Source: Chaetomium olivaceum (Eukaryota; Ascomycota; Sordariomycetes; Sordariales; Chaetomiaceae). Taken from it: DNA of 64,000 bases. Under the pieces are notes generated by a model. It searched no databases, was not told the DNA's origin, and worked only from the letters and a program-made list of their open reading frames with translations. The translations under genes were made by a program, and so were the position numbers. The stretch spans positions 124,001 through 188,000 of the forward strand of contig JAYWVB010000035.1 in the NCBI GenBank assembly GCA_039881045.1, read 5' to 3'. This document shows, piece after piece, positions 1-11,203 of the stretch (the stretch's first letter is position 1; every line of letters starts with the position of its first letter).

Positions 1-1
1 C

Positions 2-1239
2 TGCATCAAGATCCGGTACCAGGCTAGCGAAGAGAAGCCCGACATCATCATGGTGACCGAGGCGGGCAGAATCAGCGGCTGCGGCATGAACGCTAAAGGC
101 CTGGCGGCGACGGGCAACTGGCTGCTCTCGACGGACGACACTCGGGTGAGCGCTCTCGAGTATTTTCCCATGACATGCTTCGAGCGCTTCGTCCTCGAGT
201 ATTCCAGTGTCGACGGATTGCGAGAAGTCCCCGAAGATACCACGCGGCATGCCTCGAGGCATATCATCGTCGTTAATAAGGACGGACGTTCCACCCCCTG
301 GAGGTCGGCCCAGAGCACGTCTTCTTCCACGGCGGCGAGTTCGGCAGCTGGGCCAATGTGCACGGAAACCACTTCCAGTCGTTCGATGCATTCTCCTGCC
401 GCCGCGATATAAGGGATCGGTACAGGGGCAACTACAGCCAGGCCAAGCTCTCCCGATTCAACGAGCTTCTTAAGGCGAACGAGGCCGGCGTGTCCAGGCA
501 GCAGATCATGGACATGTTCTCGGACCACCAGGGCAGCCCGGAAAGCATCTGCGAGCACGGGGACGGCGTCGTGGGCAGCACGACGATAGCGTTCGTCATG
601 TTCGACACGGAGCGGCGGATTATTTCAGTAGGCAAGGGACCCCCGTGCCAGGCCGCCATGTCACACTTCACTTTTGGCAGCGAGACCAACGCGGACAAGG
701 ATGAGGAAATGGAACACACTGAAGCCGGTGGTGTGGGTTCCGAGATGGGCTATAAAAATATGGAAGAGGATATGAGTTCGGACATGGCAGACGACAACGC
801 CGTGAACTTGCCGCTCAACAACAGCCCCGTTAGCGAGGCTGCCTGCGGTCCGTCTCCGACCCTCACTCCGGTGAAGAACTCAAACATTGGTGCAGCGGAC
901 ACACAGGGTGCCACGACCATGTATATGGGCTGGAATGCGGTGCCGCCTACCCCCGTTTCTGTTCTCCCCCCGCTTTCGTCTCGGGATCCGACTGTCTCTC
1001 CGATCAAGGACCGGTTGACGCCGTCTGACCGACCTGAGAGCGAGACGCCGGCGGGCGATCGGCGGAGTTCCAAGCGCAAGACACCGCCGACTTCGCCGGT
1101 GTCAGAGGGGTCCTCGACCAACACGGTGACCTACTCGGCTTCGGGTAAGAACTTGGAGAAACCAGAGAACGCCCGTCCAAAGAAGAGGGTGAGGTTCTGG
1201 GATCCGGTCAGGGATGCGATCCGGGAGTACTACATCTAG
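2..1239 (+). CDS. C45-family acyltransferase-like protein (isopenicillin-N acyltransferase homologue), 5' end outside window, one frame break
   Basis: The gene enters from the left edge in frame 2; the N-terminal part with the catalytic Cys of this Ntn-hydrolase family is outside the window. Seen: family-like blocks SGCGMNAKGLAATGNWLLS, FPMTCFERFVLEY, RHASRHIIVV, LEVGPEHVFFHGGE, NVHGNHFQSF and the end block TIAFVMFDTERR with ISVGKGPPCQ. The family (acyl-CoA:6-APA acyltransferase and related enzymes) self-cleaves and transfers acyl groups; the substrate here cannot be told. Frame 2 runs to about 293 and frame 1 continues from there; adding one C to the C-run 294-298 joins them as 412 codons. 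Frame 1 has a stop at 277, so no clean alternative exists. After the enzyme domain comes a tail of about 170 residues rich in Ser/Pro/Glu, ending in a basic KKRVRFWDP motif. An intron at 146-207 is possible by sequence but would destroy the family match. Confidence 0.75.
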
Positions 1240-1898
1240 CCCCGGTGCAGGACAAGGTGGTCAATTACGGGCATCAAGCATGACTTTACTGTGTAGGATT
1301 TGTAATGTACTCGTAGCTCAAGAAAAAAAGAATTAAAATTATGAATCATGAGACACTGCATGAAGAAGGCACGAAGAGAACCGAGAGAAGACCGTTCGAT
1401 GCCAAGAAGTGATGCACGCGACCCTTGCTCAGTTTCATCGTCCCCTCCCCCTGGTCCACAGCCCGTTCGGCGTTCAGCCAGTGTCAGCTTCGAGGGCCAC
1501 ACCCAATGAGCGAGCAGCCTGGCCATGCTTGAGCAGGGGCTGTCTCGCTTGCCGCAGCCACTGGGCCGCATTATTTGTGGTCAAGCTGTCCTCAGCATTG
1601 GTGATGCGCGAGTGTTGGTGCTGACCTGACCATTTGGATCTTCAATTCGGTAACTTCTTGCGCCTGCTGCGCGCACTCGATATCTGCCATGCGCATGCGA
1701 ATTGGCCTTTGATACGTTCATTTTCTACCACCGAGAGACTCGAGCTCACCTTTCTATCTCCCCATCGAGGGCTGCCGCCCACATATTTCTGGTGTTGGCG
1801 TTGCACCAACGAGGGGACACACTTCGCACTTCCCAACGACGTCCCAACCGCTCGGGAAACTACGACACCAGTGACCGCACAGTCACACCAACACCGCC
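1240..1898. other. Intergenic: 3' end of acyltransferase gene and ERV41 promoter/leader
   Basis: No gene seen. The ORFs here are short and on both strands without family likeness. The last 200 bases (about 1700-1898) are C-rich and read like the leader of ERV41. Confidence 0.6.
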
Positions 1899-3271
1899 AT
1901 GATGAACGGCTACGACGAAAAGCGGCATCTCGACGACGACTCCTTTGGCGCAAAAGGCGGCATTGTCAGCGCCTTTGACGCATTCCGTACGTTCCCCCCT
2001 CCCCCCACCAACACCACCCTGTCCACAACCCCTCCATCACCACCACCACCACCACCACCATCTAGCCTAGTCACCTCCACATACTAACCCCCGCTTCTCC
2101 CCAACCACACAGCCAAAGCCAAGCCGCAATACATCCAACACACGTCCTCGGGCGGCAAATGGACGGTGGCCATGGTGGTTATCAGCGCGATCCTCTTCTG
2201 GACCGAGCTGTCGCGGTGGTGGCGCGGCGAGGAGCAGCACACCTTCGCGGTCGAGAAGGCCGTGTCCCACATCCTGCCCATCAACCTGGACGTGGTGGTG
2301 CGCATGCGCTGCGCCGACCTGCACGTCAACGTGCAGGACGCCTCGGGCGACCGCATCCTGGCGGCCGGCGCCCTGACGCGGGACCCCACGCTGTGGGCGC
2401 ACTGGGTGGACGGGAAGGGGGTGCACAAGCTGGGGCGGGATAAGCAGGGCCGGGTGGTCACGGGCGAGGGGTATGCGGCGGAGCATGATGAGGGGTTTGG
2501 CGAGGAGCATGTGCATGATATTGTCGCGCTGGGGAGGCAGAGGGCTAAGTGGAGGAAGACGCCGCGGTTGTGGGGGGCCGAGCCGGATAGTTGTCGCGTG
2601 TTTGGGAGTCTGGAGTTGAATAAGGTGCAGGGTGATTTCCATATTACGGCGAGGGGGCACGGGTACATGGAGTTTGGCGAGCACTTGGATCACAACTGTT
2701 CGTTCTTTTTTTCTTTTTTCCCTTTCCCTTCCTCTCCCCCCTTCCACCCCCCCACCACGCCCTCCACACGACCACGCAACTAACCGAACACCACACAGCC
2801 TTCAACTTCTCGCACATCATCTCCGAGCTCTCCTTCGGGCCCTTCCTCCCGTCGCTCGTCAACCCGCTCGACAGCACCGTCAACACCGCCCCGGGCCACT
2901 TCCACAAGTTCCAGTACTACCTCTCCGTCGTGCCGACCACCTACAGCGTGGGCCACCCGGGCGACCGCGGGTCCTCGGCGCTCTTCACCAACCAGTACGC
3001 CGTCACCGAGCAGAGCGGCGCCGTCCCCGAGAACATGGTCCCGGGCATCTTTGTCAAGTACGACATCGAGCCTATTCTGCTCAGCATCGTGGAGACGCGG
3101 GACAGCTTCTTTGTGTTTCTGATCAAGGTGGTGAATGTAGTTAGCGGTGTGTTGGTGGCTGGGCACTGGGGGTTTCGGATGACCGACTGGGCTAAGGAGG
3201 TGCTGGGCCGGCGGAGGAGGGGCCATAGCGACGGGATGCTGGGGCGGAAGGGGGACCATCTTGAGGAGTAG
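1899..3271 (+). CDS. ERV41: Erv41-like COPII vesicle protein (ERGIC2 family)
   Basis: Three exons: 1899-1986, 2113-2697, 2799-3271 (381 aa); introns 1987-2112 (GTACGT...CACAG) and 2698-2798 (GTTCGT...CACAG). Erv41 with Erv46 forms a cargo receptor cycling between ER and Golgi. The order is typical: short cytosolic N-terminus with SAFDAFPKAKP, first membrane segment (VAMVVISAILFWTELSRWW), lumenal domain opening with INLDVVVRMRCADLHVNVQD, the block HLDHNSFNFSHIISELSFG across the second splice site, and a C-terminal membrane segment (FFVFLIKVVNVVSGVLVAG) followed by a short basic tail. The match across both splice sites fixes the phases. A second ATG lies at 1902, so the first codon is uncertain by one residue. 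It converges with the FluG gene, 266 bp away. Confidence 0.9.
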
Positions 3272-3537
3272 GGGTAGGGCATGACTTATAGGGTTTGGTA
3301 GTGGGCTTTGGGCGGAGTAGGGCGGCCGCGGTATAGATAAGAGTATTTAAACTGCGTTTTGGCTTTGTAGTTTTTTGTTTGGTTATATGGGACCTTGCAT
3401 TGCTAGTACCGGCGCAACATGATGATCTTTTGCGAGTTTAACTCCAGCCCAGCCCATGCGGGATGATAACGACTATTTTTTGCAACCCTCAATTTTCCAA
3501 AACCCCAGGGGAAAAGGAAGCCCAGCCACACCAACAA

Positions 3538-6295
3538 TCAATACCGCTCCATCAACCACTGCTTCCGCTCCTCGTCGCCCATCTTGCCCAAAAACTCCAG
3601 CTCATACTCCTTCAGCGCCACGTACCTCTCCACCAGCTCCGGCCCCATCATCTCGCTCAGCTCCCCATCCTCCCTCAGCGCCGCCAGCCCTTCCTCCACA
3701 CTCCCCGGTAGCATCTGGCTCACGCCCAACTCCTTCCGATCATTCGCCGTCAGCTTGGCCGGGTCGATCTCACAGTCCCCCCACACCAGCACCTCGCGAT
3801 CCACCACCCCCTTGACCCCCGCAAACAGCACCGCCGCGACAGCCAGGTACGGATTCGCCAGCCCATCCAGACACTTCAGCTCCCAGTGCGACCCCTCGAT
3901 CCGCCGCAGCGGCGTCTCGCGGTTCTGCGTGCCCCAGGCGACCCAGCGCCCGCCGGCCCAGTGGCCGTCCGATACGCGCTCGTAGCTGGCCGGGTTGGCG
4001 TAGGCGAAGGCGGCGACGGCGCGCAGGTGCTTGAGCACGCCGGCGTAGAAGGGGCAGTAGACGTCGGGCTTGTTGCCGCTGCCGTCTGGCGATGCAATCG
4101 ACAGGTGCATATGGGAGGCGGTGCCGCAGGCGTGCGCGATGGGCTTGGGGTGCAGCGTCATCTTGAAGCCGGCCGCGGTGGCGAGCGCCGACATGACGTC
4201 GCGGGTGTGCAGGAGCGTGTCGGCGGCTTCGATGGGGTGGTAAGGGGGCAAGACGAGCTCGAATTGGCCCGTGGCGCTCTCGGCGTGGAGCTGTTCGACG
4301 TGGATGTCCATGTCGGCGAGGGCGGCGACCATGTCGCGGAGGAGGGCGGCGATCTTGGGGTTGGCGAAGTACCGGCTGACTGACCAGGCGTGGCCGTCGG
4401 TGGTGAGGGTCGAGTAGCGGGTAATGGTGGTGTTATTGGCTGCTTTCTGCTCGGCGCGCTCGAGAAGGACGAACTCGATTTCGAAGCCGATGAGGAAGGA
4501 GAGGTGGTTCTCGGCGCCGTACTCGACGGCCCGATGGAGGACAGAGCGGGGGCAGAGGGGCACTCGCGCACCGGACGGCTGGCGGAACTCGCCGTGCAGA
4601 CTTATATGCCCTTCGATGGGTCCTCTCTTGAGGGAAGAAAAGTCCGGGTGGAGGCGGTATTCACCCGTCGGAGACGCGCTGGGTACCATCGAGTCGTTCT
4701 GGAGCAAGCTGAATACAGCGGCGGTGATGCCGATATCTGTTGACTTGCCCTCGTTGAGAAGGGAGGTGAACTTTCTGAAGGGAACCATGCGCATCCGGTG
4801 CGATGCAGTAAAGTCGATCCAGCATATCCGGACAAAATCAGGGGCCGGTTGGTCTTTCAAGAAGGCTCGAAGAAGCTCGGCGTCGCTCTGATACCCACCC
4901 TGTGCGAGAGCGCTCTCTTCCTCGAGTTCGGAAAAGTCAAGTTCCAGGTGGTATAGCTTGTTGGCGTTCTTGAAGAGGACATCCCGTACAAGGTCGACTG
5001 CAGCCCGCCAGCCGATGTGGCCGTTGCGGACATAGCCGCATAGGACCTGGAAGTGTCAGGCATAGATTCAGGGGCAAGCGATTCAGTGGGACCCACCGTT
5101 TCAAACACTTCGCGCATCTGGATGACGGCCAACAGGTATGTCTCGGGAAACCAACGCCCGTCGGTGCTCCAGAGGATCTTGGACCACGGACACAGCTCTA
5201 AGATCTCGCGCAGGATCCGTTCTTGGCCATCTTGGCTCACACAGGGAAACACCTCGCCGATATCAGCATACACATTATCGTAGACGGATGCCAGGTATCC
5301 AGCCTCGCGCGTGAAAGGGTAGCCGGCGTGGAGCAGCACAATGGGGACAGTCGGGTACATGCGAATGAAGTCTTGGAGAAAGGACGGCGAGGACTTGGGC
5401 AGGGCGAGGTCGTTGTCACCCAGACCGGTATGGAACTGGATCGGCTTCTTCTGTCTGACAGGACTGTATCGGATCAGCTGGGCCGTGCGGTGCACCACTA
5501 ATTCGTTTAAGCTCTTGGTCTGCAGTTTCTCAAAGTTCAGAAGCGCATAGTTGGCGATGATCTCCTTGAAATCCTCGCGCGCCCGTGTCTCTTGCATCTC
5601 GTTGGTTTCGTTTGTGATGTCCAGGCCGGTCCGGTAGCAAATGACGGACTTAAAGCCCACCACGTCAGGGTCCTCGAGGGCGGTCGCGATCTGGGCGTCG
5701 AACTCCTGGGTCCATTCATCAAAGGCATCGTCAAAGACGTCACCGGTCTGGGCAGATTTTTTGCACGCACTTCCGATCCGGCGGATAATGTCGGCGGCGA
5801 GTTTCTCGATGCGCACGATGCGCTTGCACTTGCTCCGTGTGTAGTCGTCATGCCACGAGTACGCATTGGCGTCGTCCTCGGTATCTAGACCGTCGTCGAC
5901 CAGAATAGTCTCGATGCCGAACAGGCAGTCAGCCGTCCAATCCTCGGGGCAATCCAGGCGTTTCTCCTCGATGGCTGCCACAACCGACTCCCTAGATATT
6001 GTATTAGTATCTTTGCTGGAAGCTGTCGCCATTGGTCCTACCAAGTGTAACCACAACCTAGAACAGAAGCTAGCTGGCGGACGGCGCGGAGATGGGGCAG
6101 CGAAGTAGTAGCGGAATCGATTGCATCGCCGTTCGCTTCGGTGGTGATGGCCAGCAGGGGCTTTTTACTGAGAGCTTCCGACTTGAAGAGCGGGTGGGCG
6201 TGGTGGTCGATGATCGGGGTGCTGCGAATGGCACGAGCAACGGCGTCGACCTGGGACGGCGTGGCCGTTGCGCGCATGCCAACCCACGACGCCAT
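3538..6295 (-). CDS. fluG: FluG-type fusion: amidohydrolase-2 domain plus glutamine synthetase domain
   Basis: Exons (minus): 6295-6042, 5991-5097, 5046-3538; introns of 50 bp each (6041-5992 GTAGGA...CTAG with ACTAAT branch; 5096-5047 GTGGGT...CCAG). Product 885 aa, close to Aspergillus nidulans FluG (865 aa). Residues about 1-400 are an amidohydrolase_2 domain with the N-terminal metal motif DHHAH at 30-34, and blocks QFHTGLGDND and LLHAGYPFTREAGYLAS. Residues about 430-885 are a class-I glutamine-synthetase-like domain (CWIDFTASHRMRMVPFRKF, FLIGFEIEFVLLE, GQFELVLPPYHP, GTASHMHLS, NRETPLRRI). Family knowledge: FluG in Aspergillus is needed for an extracellular signal that starts conidiation; related fusions occur in other microbes. 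Whether this copy has that role is inference. Both domains look intact. Confidence 0.88.
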
Positions 6296-8223
6296 GTTTG
6301 AAAACGCTCAGGAAATTGCCCTGGTGGTCGATGGCTACTGCTGAGGGGTTGCTTGTGACGTTAAGAATCGAGGTTGTACAGATGAGGGGTCATTGCGTAT
6401 GTCTCCCGATGTCAGGAAGCTCTGTCGCCAAGAGCAATGATGCGAGGATCACCACCTTGGGCTAGAGCGTATCGCCTCGTAAGGTAGGGATGCATGTACT
6501 GTATAGGTAGCTCTCCCGACTCGTACCTTGCAGTGCAAAGAACCATGACAGCGATATCGCATTGCATAAGAAGCGCGAGAAGCATGCCATAGATGTTTAT
6601 AGGTGTCGAAGATGTCTTGTAATAGAAGCCTAGGCAGCTGGTATTTGACACAGTAGCCATTCATGAATGGACATACATAGATAGGTAGCTCCTACGCAGT
6701 TCCGCGATAAGGTAGGTCCTACATTGGTAGTTACCTACCTTACCTATATTCATGGAGAACTGGGATTCATGGATAGGAGTTGGGGGCGCAGTGGGCGAAA
6801 TTGGTGCCCGAAGCCAAGAACTGCGGGGGTTCAACCCGCCAAGGACGGGAGCCAGATCTCTTGGCACTCTATGTCCCGATCTCGGTTAGGTCTTTACGTG
6901 CTTGTTTTTGGGATTCATGAAGCATCAATCTTTACTAGTAGCAGTAGCACTTTGAATGTCTGCAAGGTTGCGGAATCAGAAAGAACAACAAAATAAGAAG
7001 AGATGAAGGAAAGATATAAGAAAAAAACAAATGCCGAGTAAAATAATTAGAAAAGAAGGAGAAAAGAGATACGAAAGAAGAAACAGAGTAAAATGATTAG
7101 AAAAGAAGAACAAAAAAAGAAGAGATGGAAGAAAGGGAGAAAAGAAAGAAGAAACCGGGTAAGAAAGTCCTTTAAACTTCCGGAACTGTTGCTTCGCTTC
7201 TACACCTTGAGTTTCCACACTTGGAGTCCGGCCTTTTTTGCCCGTGTGGTGTCGGGAAAGGTAAGACTGGGCGGGTATCAGGATCTGCATTCTGTACATA
7301 TTCCGGGATGTCAATGCGACACCCAATAACACTCCTCTTTCCGGATGCCGAAAATGCGGACGAGCACGGAGGTGTGGAAGCTTGGTAGCGGTTGACAGGC
7401 CTTGCCAGGATTTGCCGCCTTGGCAATGCTTGTTCACCCGCCAAGACGAGCGGGCAGCTCATCACAGTCCTGCAATTCGTCGCAGTGGTGGAGAATAGCC
7501 CAGGCTCGCCAAAACAAGCTTCAGATGCCCAGGAAAGCCAAGCGATCTGTTTCCTCTAAACGCATGGACGTTATGGATGTCACGTCATTTGCAAGCTCGA
7601 TATTCAAAGCGAGAAAAAGTAATAAGATATTTGCTCGTGGTAATGGCGCGGGCTTGTATTTGTTTAACAGTGGCAGATCGGATAGCCCTCCGAACCCCAT
7701 CACCTGCCCCCCCCGATTAATCCCCACTGATCAGCCGGCGAAGACGCGTTCCTCGACGCATCTGTCCGAGAAGACCGGTTTGGCAGCCGACTATCGTCCC
7801 ACAAGGAATCGGGACGACCCACCCTGAGACAATGTGCTGTTAAACACCTCACTGTGTTTCCACCAAGATACTATTGTTTTTCTTGTACCCCCGGGAAGAA
7901 CACAGCCGCACGAGGAGAATGGAGTTCACACATTCACCCTCGTTAGCACCCACACTGGACCCACGGGCAACCCCAATTCCAAGTTTTACCATTCTCCCTA
8001 ATCTGTACATTCGTATTCTGTGACCTAGACCATCCCAAACCCAAAACCAAAACTGTGACACCGCACCTCCTCTTTACTTTTATTCGTCTGTGATCGTTTT
8101 GTCGCCGTCCTCTTCGGAGAACTTACGTTTTTATTCCCCTTCCCGCGCTTTGCGCTTCTCACTTAGTCACTCGCTTAGTACTTACTTACCTACCTACCTG
8201 CCCGATACTTTCGTATCTCAAAC
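6296..8223. other. 1.9 kb divergent intergenic region between FluG-like and Dcw1-like genes
   Basis: No gene seen. It holds several ACCTACC/GGTAGGT stretches (around 6680-6750 and 8180-8205), a purine-rich imperfect tandem repeat at about 6990-7165 (listed separately) and a C/T-rich leader just before 8224. Confidence 0.6.
6990..7165. repeat. A/G-rich imperfect tandem repeat
   Basis: Blocks of the form AAATAATTAGAAAAGAAG / AAATGATTAGAAAAGAAG, preceded by GAGTAA or close variants, recur about 50 bp apart (around 7038 and 7090) within a nearly pure A/G strand. It is a low-complexity repeat with no coding match. Confidence 0.7.
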
Positions 8224-9839
8224 ATGGTTTTGGCCCGGTTCGCGGCAGCCGCGCTTGCCGGCGCTGGCGCTGCAAACGCCGCATACAGCATCGCGACAGA
8301 TGGTGCGTTGCCGTCGCTCTCCGCTGACAACATCAGGCAAAAGCTGACAAGCGACCGACAGCCGATATAAAACGAACAGCTTCGGACGTCGCCTGGGACA
8401 TGATGCAGTACTACAAGGGCAACGAGTCGGGACAGACGCCAGGAATCCTGCCCGGCCCTCCTCCCGCTGGTGATTACTACTGGTGGGAGAGCGGCGCCAT
8501 GTGGGGGACCTTGATCGACTACTGGAAGCTGACGGGCGACTCGACCTACAACGACGAGATCACCAAGTCTCTGCTCTGGCAGGTCGGGCCGAACCGAGAC
8601 TTCAAGCCGCCCAACGTCACAGCCTCGCTCGGCAACGACGACCAGGCCTTCTGGGGCATGTCGGCCATGCTGGCCGCCGAGAACAACTTTCCCAACCCTC
8701 CGAAAGACCAGCCGCAGTGGCTGGCCCTTGCCCAGGCCGTCTTCTATACACAATCTACCCCCGATCAGCACGATGATACCTGGTATGCAGCCTTCACCCT
8801 TGTTTATTCTGATACCACCATTCTGGTAGAACCATAGCTGACGCTGTGTCGGATAGCAACGGCGGGTTGAGATGGCAGATTTATCTTTCGAACAACGGAT
8901 ATGACTACAAGAACAGTGAGCTGGTCCCTACCTTCCACACCTGCAAACAAATCCTAACAGAGTAGGCATCGCAAACGGCTGCTTCTTCAACCTCGGCGCA
9001 AGACTCGCCCGCTACACCGGAAACCAATCATACGCCGAATGGGCCGAGAAGACATGGGACTGGGTAAAGGGGGTCGGACTGATGGACGACGAGTACAACA
9101 TCTACGACGGCGCCCACGTCCAAACCAACTGCACCGACATCAACCGCGCCCAGTTCTCGTACAATAATGCCGTCTACCTCGAGGGCGCTGCCTACATGTA
9201 CAACTATGTAAGTCCTTGACCCCCGCCACATACCCATACCCAAACCCAACCCTTAGCTAACCACCACAGACCAACGGAGACGCAAAATGGAAGCAACGCC
9301 TCGAAAGCCTGACCGACGCAACCATCAAGACCTTCTTCCCGGACGACATCGCGTACGAGATCGCGTGCGAGGAGCACATGTCGTGCACCGCCGACATGCT
9401 CAGCTACAAGGGCTACCTGCACCGGTGGCTGGCGGTAGCCACGCAGGTGGCGCCCTTTTTGGCCGACAAGGTCCTGCCGGTGCTCCAGAAATCCACCGAG
9501 GCCGCCGTCGCCACCTGCACGGGCGAGGCCGACGGCCGCACCTGCGGGTTCAAGTGGAACACCAAGGCGTATGACGGCAGCCACGGCGCCGGGCAGCAGA
9601 TGAATGTGCTGGGCGCCGTGTCGTCGCTGCTGATTGCGCAGAGCGCGCCGCCCCTGACGAATAGGACGGGGGGCACGAGCCAGGGCGACCCCGAGGCGGG
9701 GACGCACTCGGATAGGAATAATAAGAAGAATGCGTTGCGCCCGATCACGACGGGGGATAAGGCCGGGGCGAGTATTTTGACGGTTCTGGTTATTGTGTCG
9801 GCGATGGGCACGTTTGGGTGGATGAGCACGGGGGTTTGA
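8224..9839 (+). CDS. DCW1: GPI-anchored GH76 mannan endo-1,6-alpha-mannosidase, Dcw1/Dfg5 family
   Basis: Five exons: 8224-8302, 8362-8782, 8857-8915, 8966-9207, 9270-9839 (456 aa); introns 50-74 bp. The family acts at the cell surface, probably linking GPI-glycoproteins to wall glucan. Seen: signal peptide at residues 1-20 (MVLARFAAAALAGAGAANA); TDADIKRTASDVAWDMM across intron 1; GDYYWWESGAMWGTLIDYW; the GH76 DD motif LGNDDQAFWGMSAM; CNGGLRWQIY joined by intron 2; ANGCFFNLGARLARYTGN; YDGSHGAGQQMNVL near the end; and a C-terminal hydrophobic GPI-addition signal (ASILTVLVIVSAMGTFGWM). All splice joins restore family sequence. Start chosen as the first ATG that gives a signal peptide. Confidence 0.92.
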
Positions 9840-9842
9840 TGC

Positions 9843-9868
9843 TGTGTGTATGTGTGTGTGTGTGTGTG
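9843..9868. repeat. (GT)n microsatellite
   Basis: Alternating T/G run directly after the Dcw1-like stop codon, in the probable 3' UTR. Confidence 0.85.
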
Positions 9869-10129
9869 GCGGGGGAAGGAGGTTGGGGATCTGGTGGCAC
9901 CGTTGCTAGCTGTCGTTGTTTGTTTCGTTTGTTTCCGGGTCTGGCGTTGGGATGGCAGGCGGATATCCTTTTTGGTACTGTTTTGGGTTTGACGTCTCCT
10001 GCGGTTTAATTCTCTTGTTGCGGTCTTTCCCATGGAACGGCCGTGGTGGTTTGGACGAATTGTGTTCGTGGATCGTTCCCCATGCCTCCGTGGGCTTGGC
10101 CCGAGTGGTTCTAGGTATGACAGCTACCG

Positions 10130-10775
10130 TCATGACCAAATGGCACGAATAACCTTGATGATCTTGCAGTCCGTCTTGTGTCCGCCCTCGTTCCATCCCT
10201 TGGCTTGACACTCCTACGGACCACTGTGTTAGTCACGACTCCTTCCACCCACCTTGATGTTCAACCACGCCAGGATAGAACTCAAAACTCACCTTGCAAC
10301 AATACTCAACCTCGCCACACCCAGTACACTTCATCAGCGCCGCCTTCTCCCCTCCACCCCCAGCGTCATCCTTCCTCGTCTCCCCACCGCAACTCTCACA
10401 CCCCCTCCCCACCTTACCCCCTTCCCTCTCCGCACCCCTCTCCCTCAACCACGCCCCCACCCTCAAAACCCTCTCCACCCCTTCCGTCCCCCCAGCACCC
10501 ACCCCGTCCCCCTCCTTCGCCTTAGCCACCCCAGTTGGTACCACCCGCACCCCCCCCTCCTCTTCGCGAGCAATACTCACAAACCCCCTACTCCCATCCC
10601 CCTCCTTCGGCGGCGTGCGCTTCGCGCCAGGTAGCACCAGCGTCGCGCCGCGGCGGTAGCCTAGGCGGGATAGGTCGAGGGTGTCCGGGCCGGAGGCCGG
10701 GCGTGAGCCGAACACGACCGCGAAGGAGGTGTTGGTGGCGTCGGTGCAGATGAGCGTGGGCTTGGTGAGGGTCAT
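10130..10775 (-). CDS. Small MYND zinc-finger protein
   Basis: Two exons (minus): 10775-10293 and 10213-10130; intron 10292-10214 (GTGAGT...CGTAG, 79 bp). Product 188 aa. The C-terminus is a MYND finger: CESCGG, then CTGCGEVEYCCK ending exon 1, then ECQAKGWNEGGHKTDC in exon 2. All eight expected Cys/His ligands are present once the intron is removed. The N-terminal half (TDATNTSFAVVF, GRTLVLP-like spacing, acidic/Gly-rich linker) has no domain I recognise. MYND fingers usually bind proline-rich peptides; partner and role unknown. The genes downstream on this strand (P4H-like, ABC1) are separate transcription units. Confidence 0.8.
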
Positions 10776-11203
10776 GTTTTGGTGGATTTGAGCAAGGAGG
10801 TAGTATTCTTGTTCTTCTTCTTCTTGTTCTTCTTGTTTTGATGAGGGGGAGAGGGGGAGGGAGGGATTGTGGGGAGGGAGGTGAAGGGGGGGAAGGTGGT
10901 GGGGGAGGCGAAATCCGGGAGGGGCATTGTTGTTGTGTGTTTGGGTGGGTGTGGTTTTGTGTGGTGTTGTGGTGGAAGGCGAGGTGAAGATGGGAGGTGA
11001 GATGCTGAGTTGATGCTGACGCGGGGTTGGTTATGGAGGGTTGGAGGTTGGGGTGTGCTCCACTGCAGCTTGGCAAGGGTCTCTGGGGTACGGTACCATG
11101 CATGATAGGGGTCATGTTACATCTGGATATGCGAAGACTTTGTTGCATGGCCCTGTTGTGTCTCTTATTTCTAGGAACTAGATATATACTCGTATATCCT
11201 CTT
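10776..11203. other. Promoter region of the MYND gene
   Basis: No gene. It contains a TTCTTCTTGTTCTTC-type repeat at about 10808-10840 followed by a G-rich stretch (10843-10925). On the minus strand these are GAA-rich and C-rich leader sequences. Confidence 0.55.

Noticed and set aside
146..207. Possible intron (GTGAGC...CCAG) in the acyltransferase-like gene.
   Set aside because: Removing it deletes the conserved FPMTCFERFVLEY block and leads to a stop at 277.
6820..6850. GGGGGTTCAACCCGCC resembles a tRNA T-arm (B box).
   Set aside because: The stem does not pair with a canonical seven-base loop, no A box or acceptor stem is found at the right distance.
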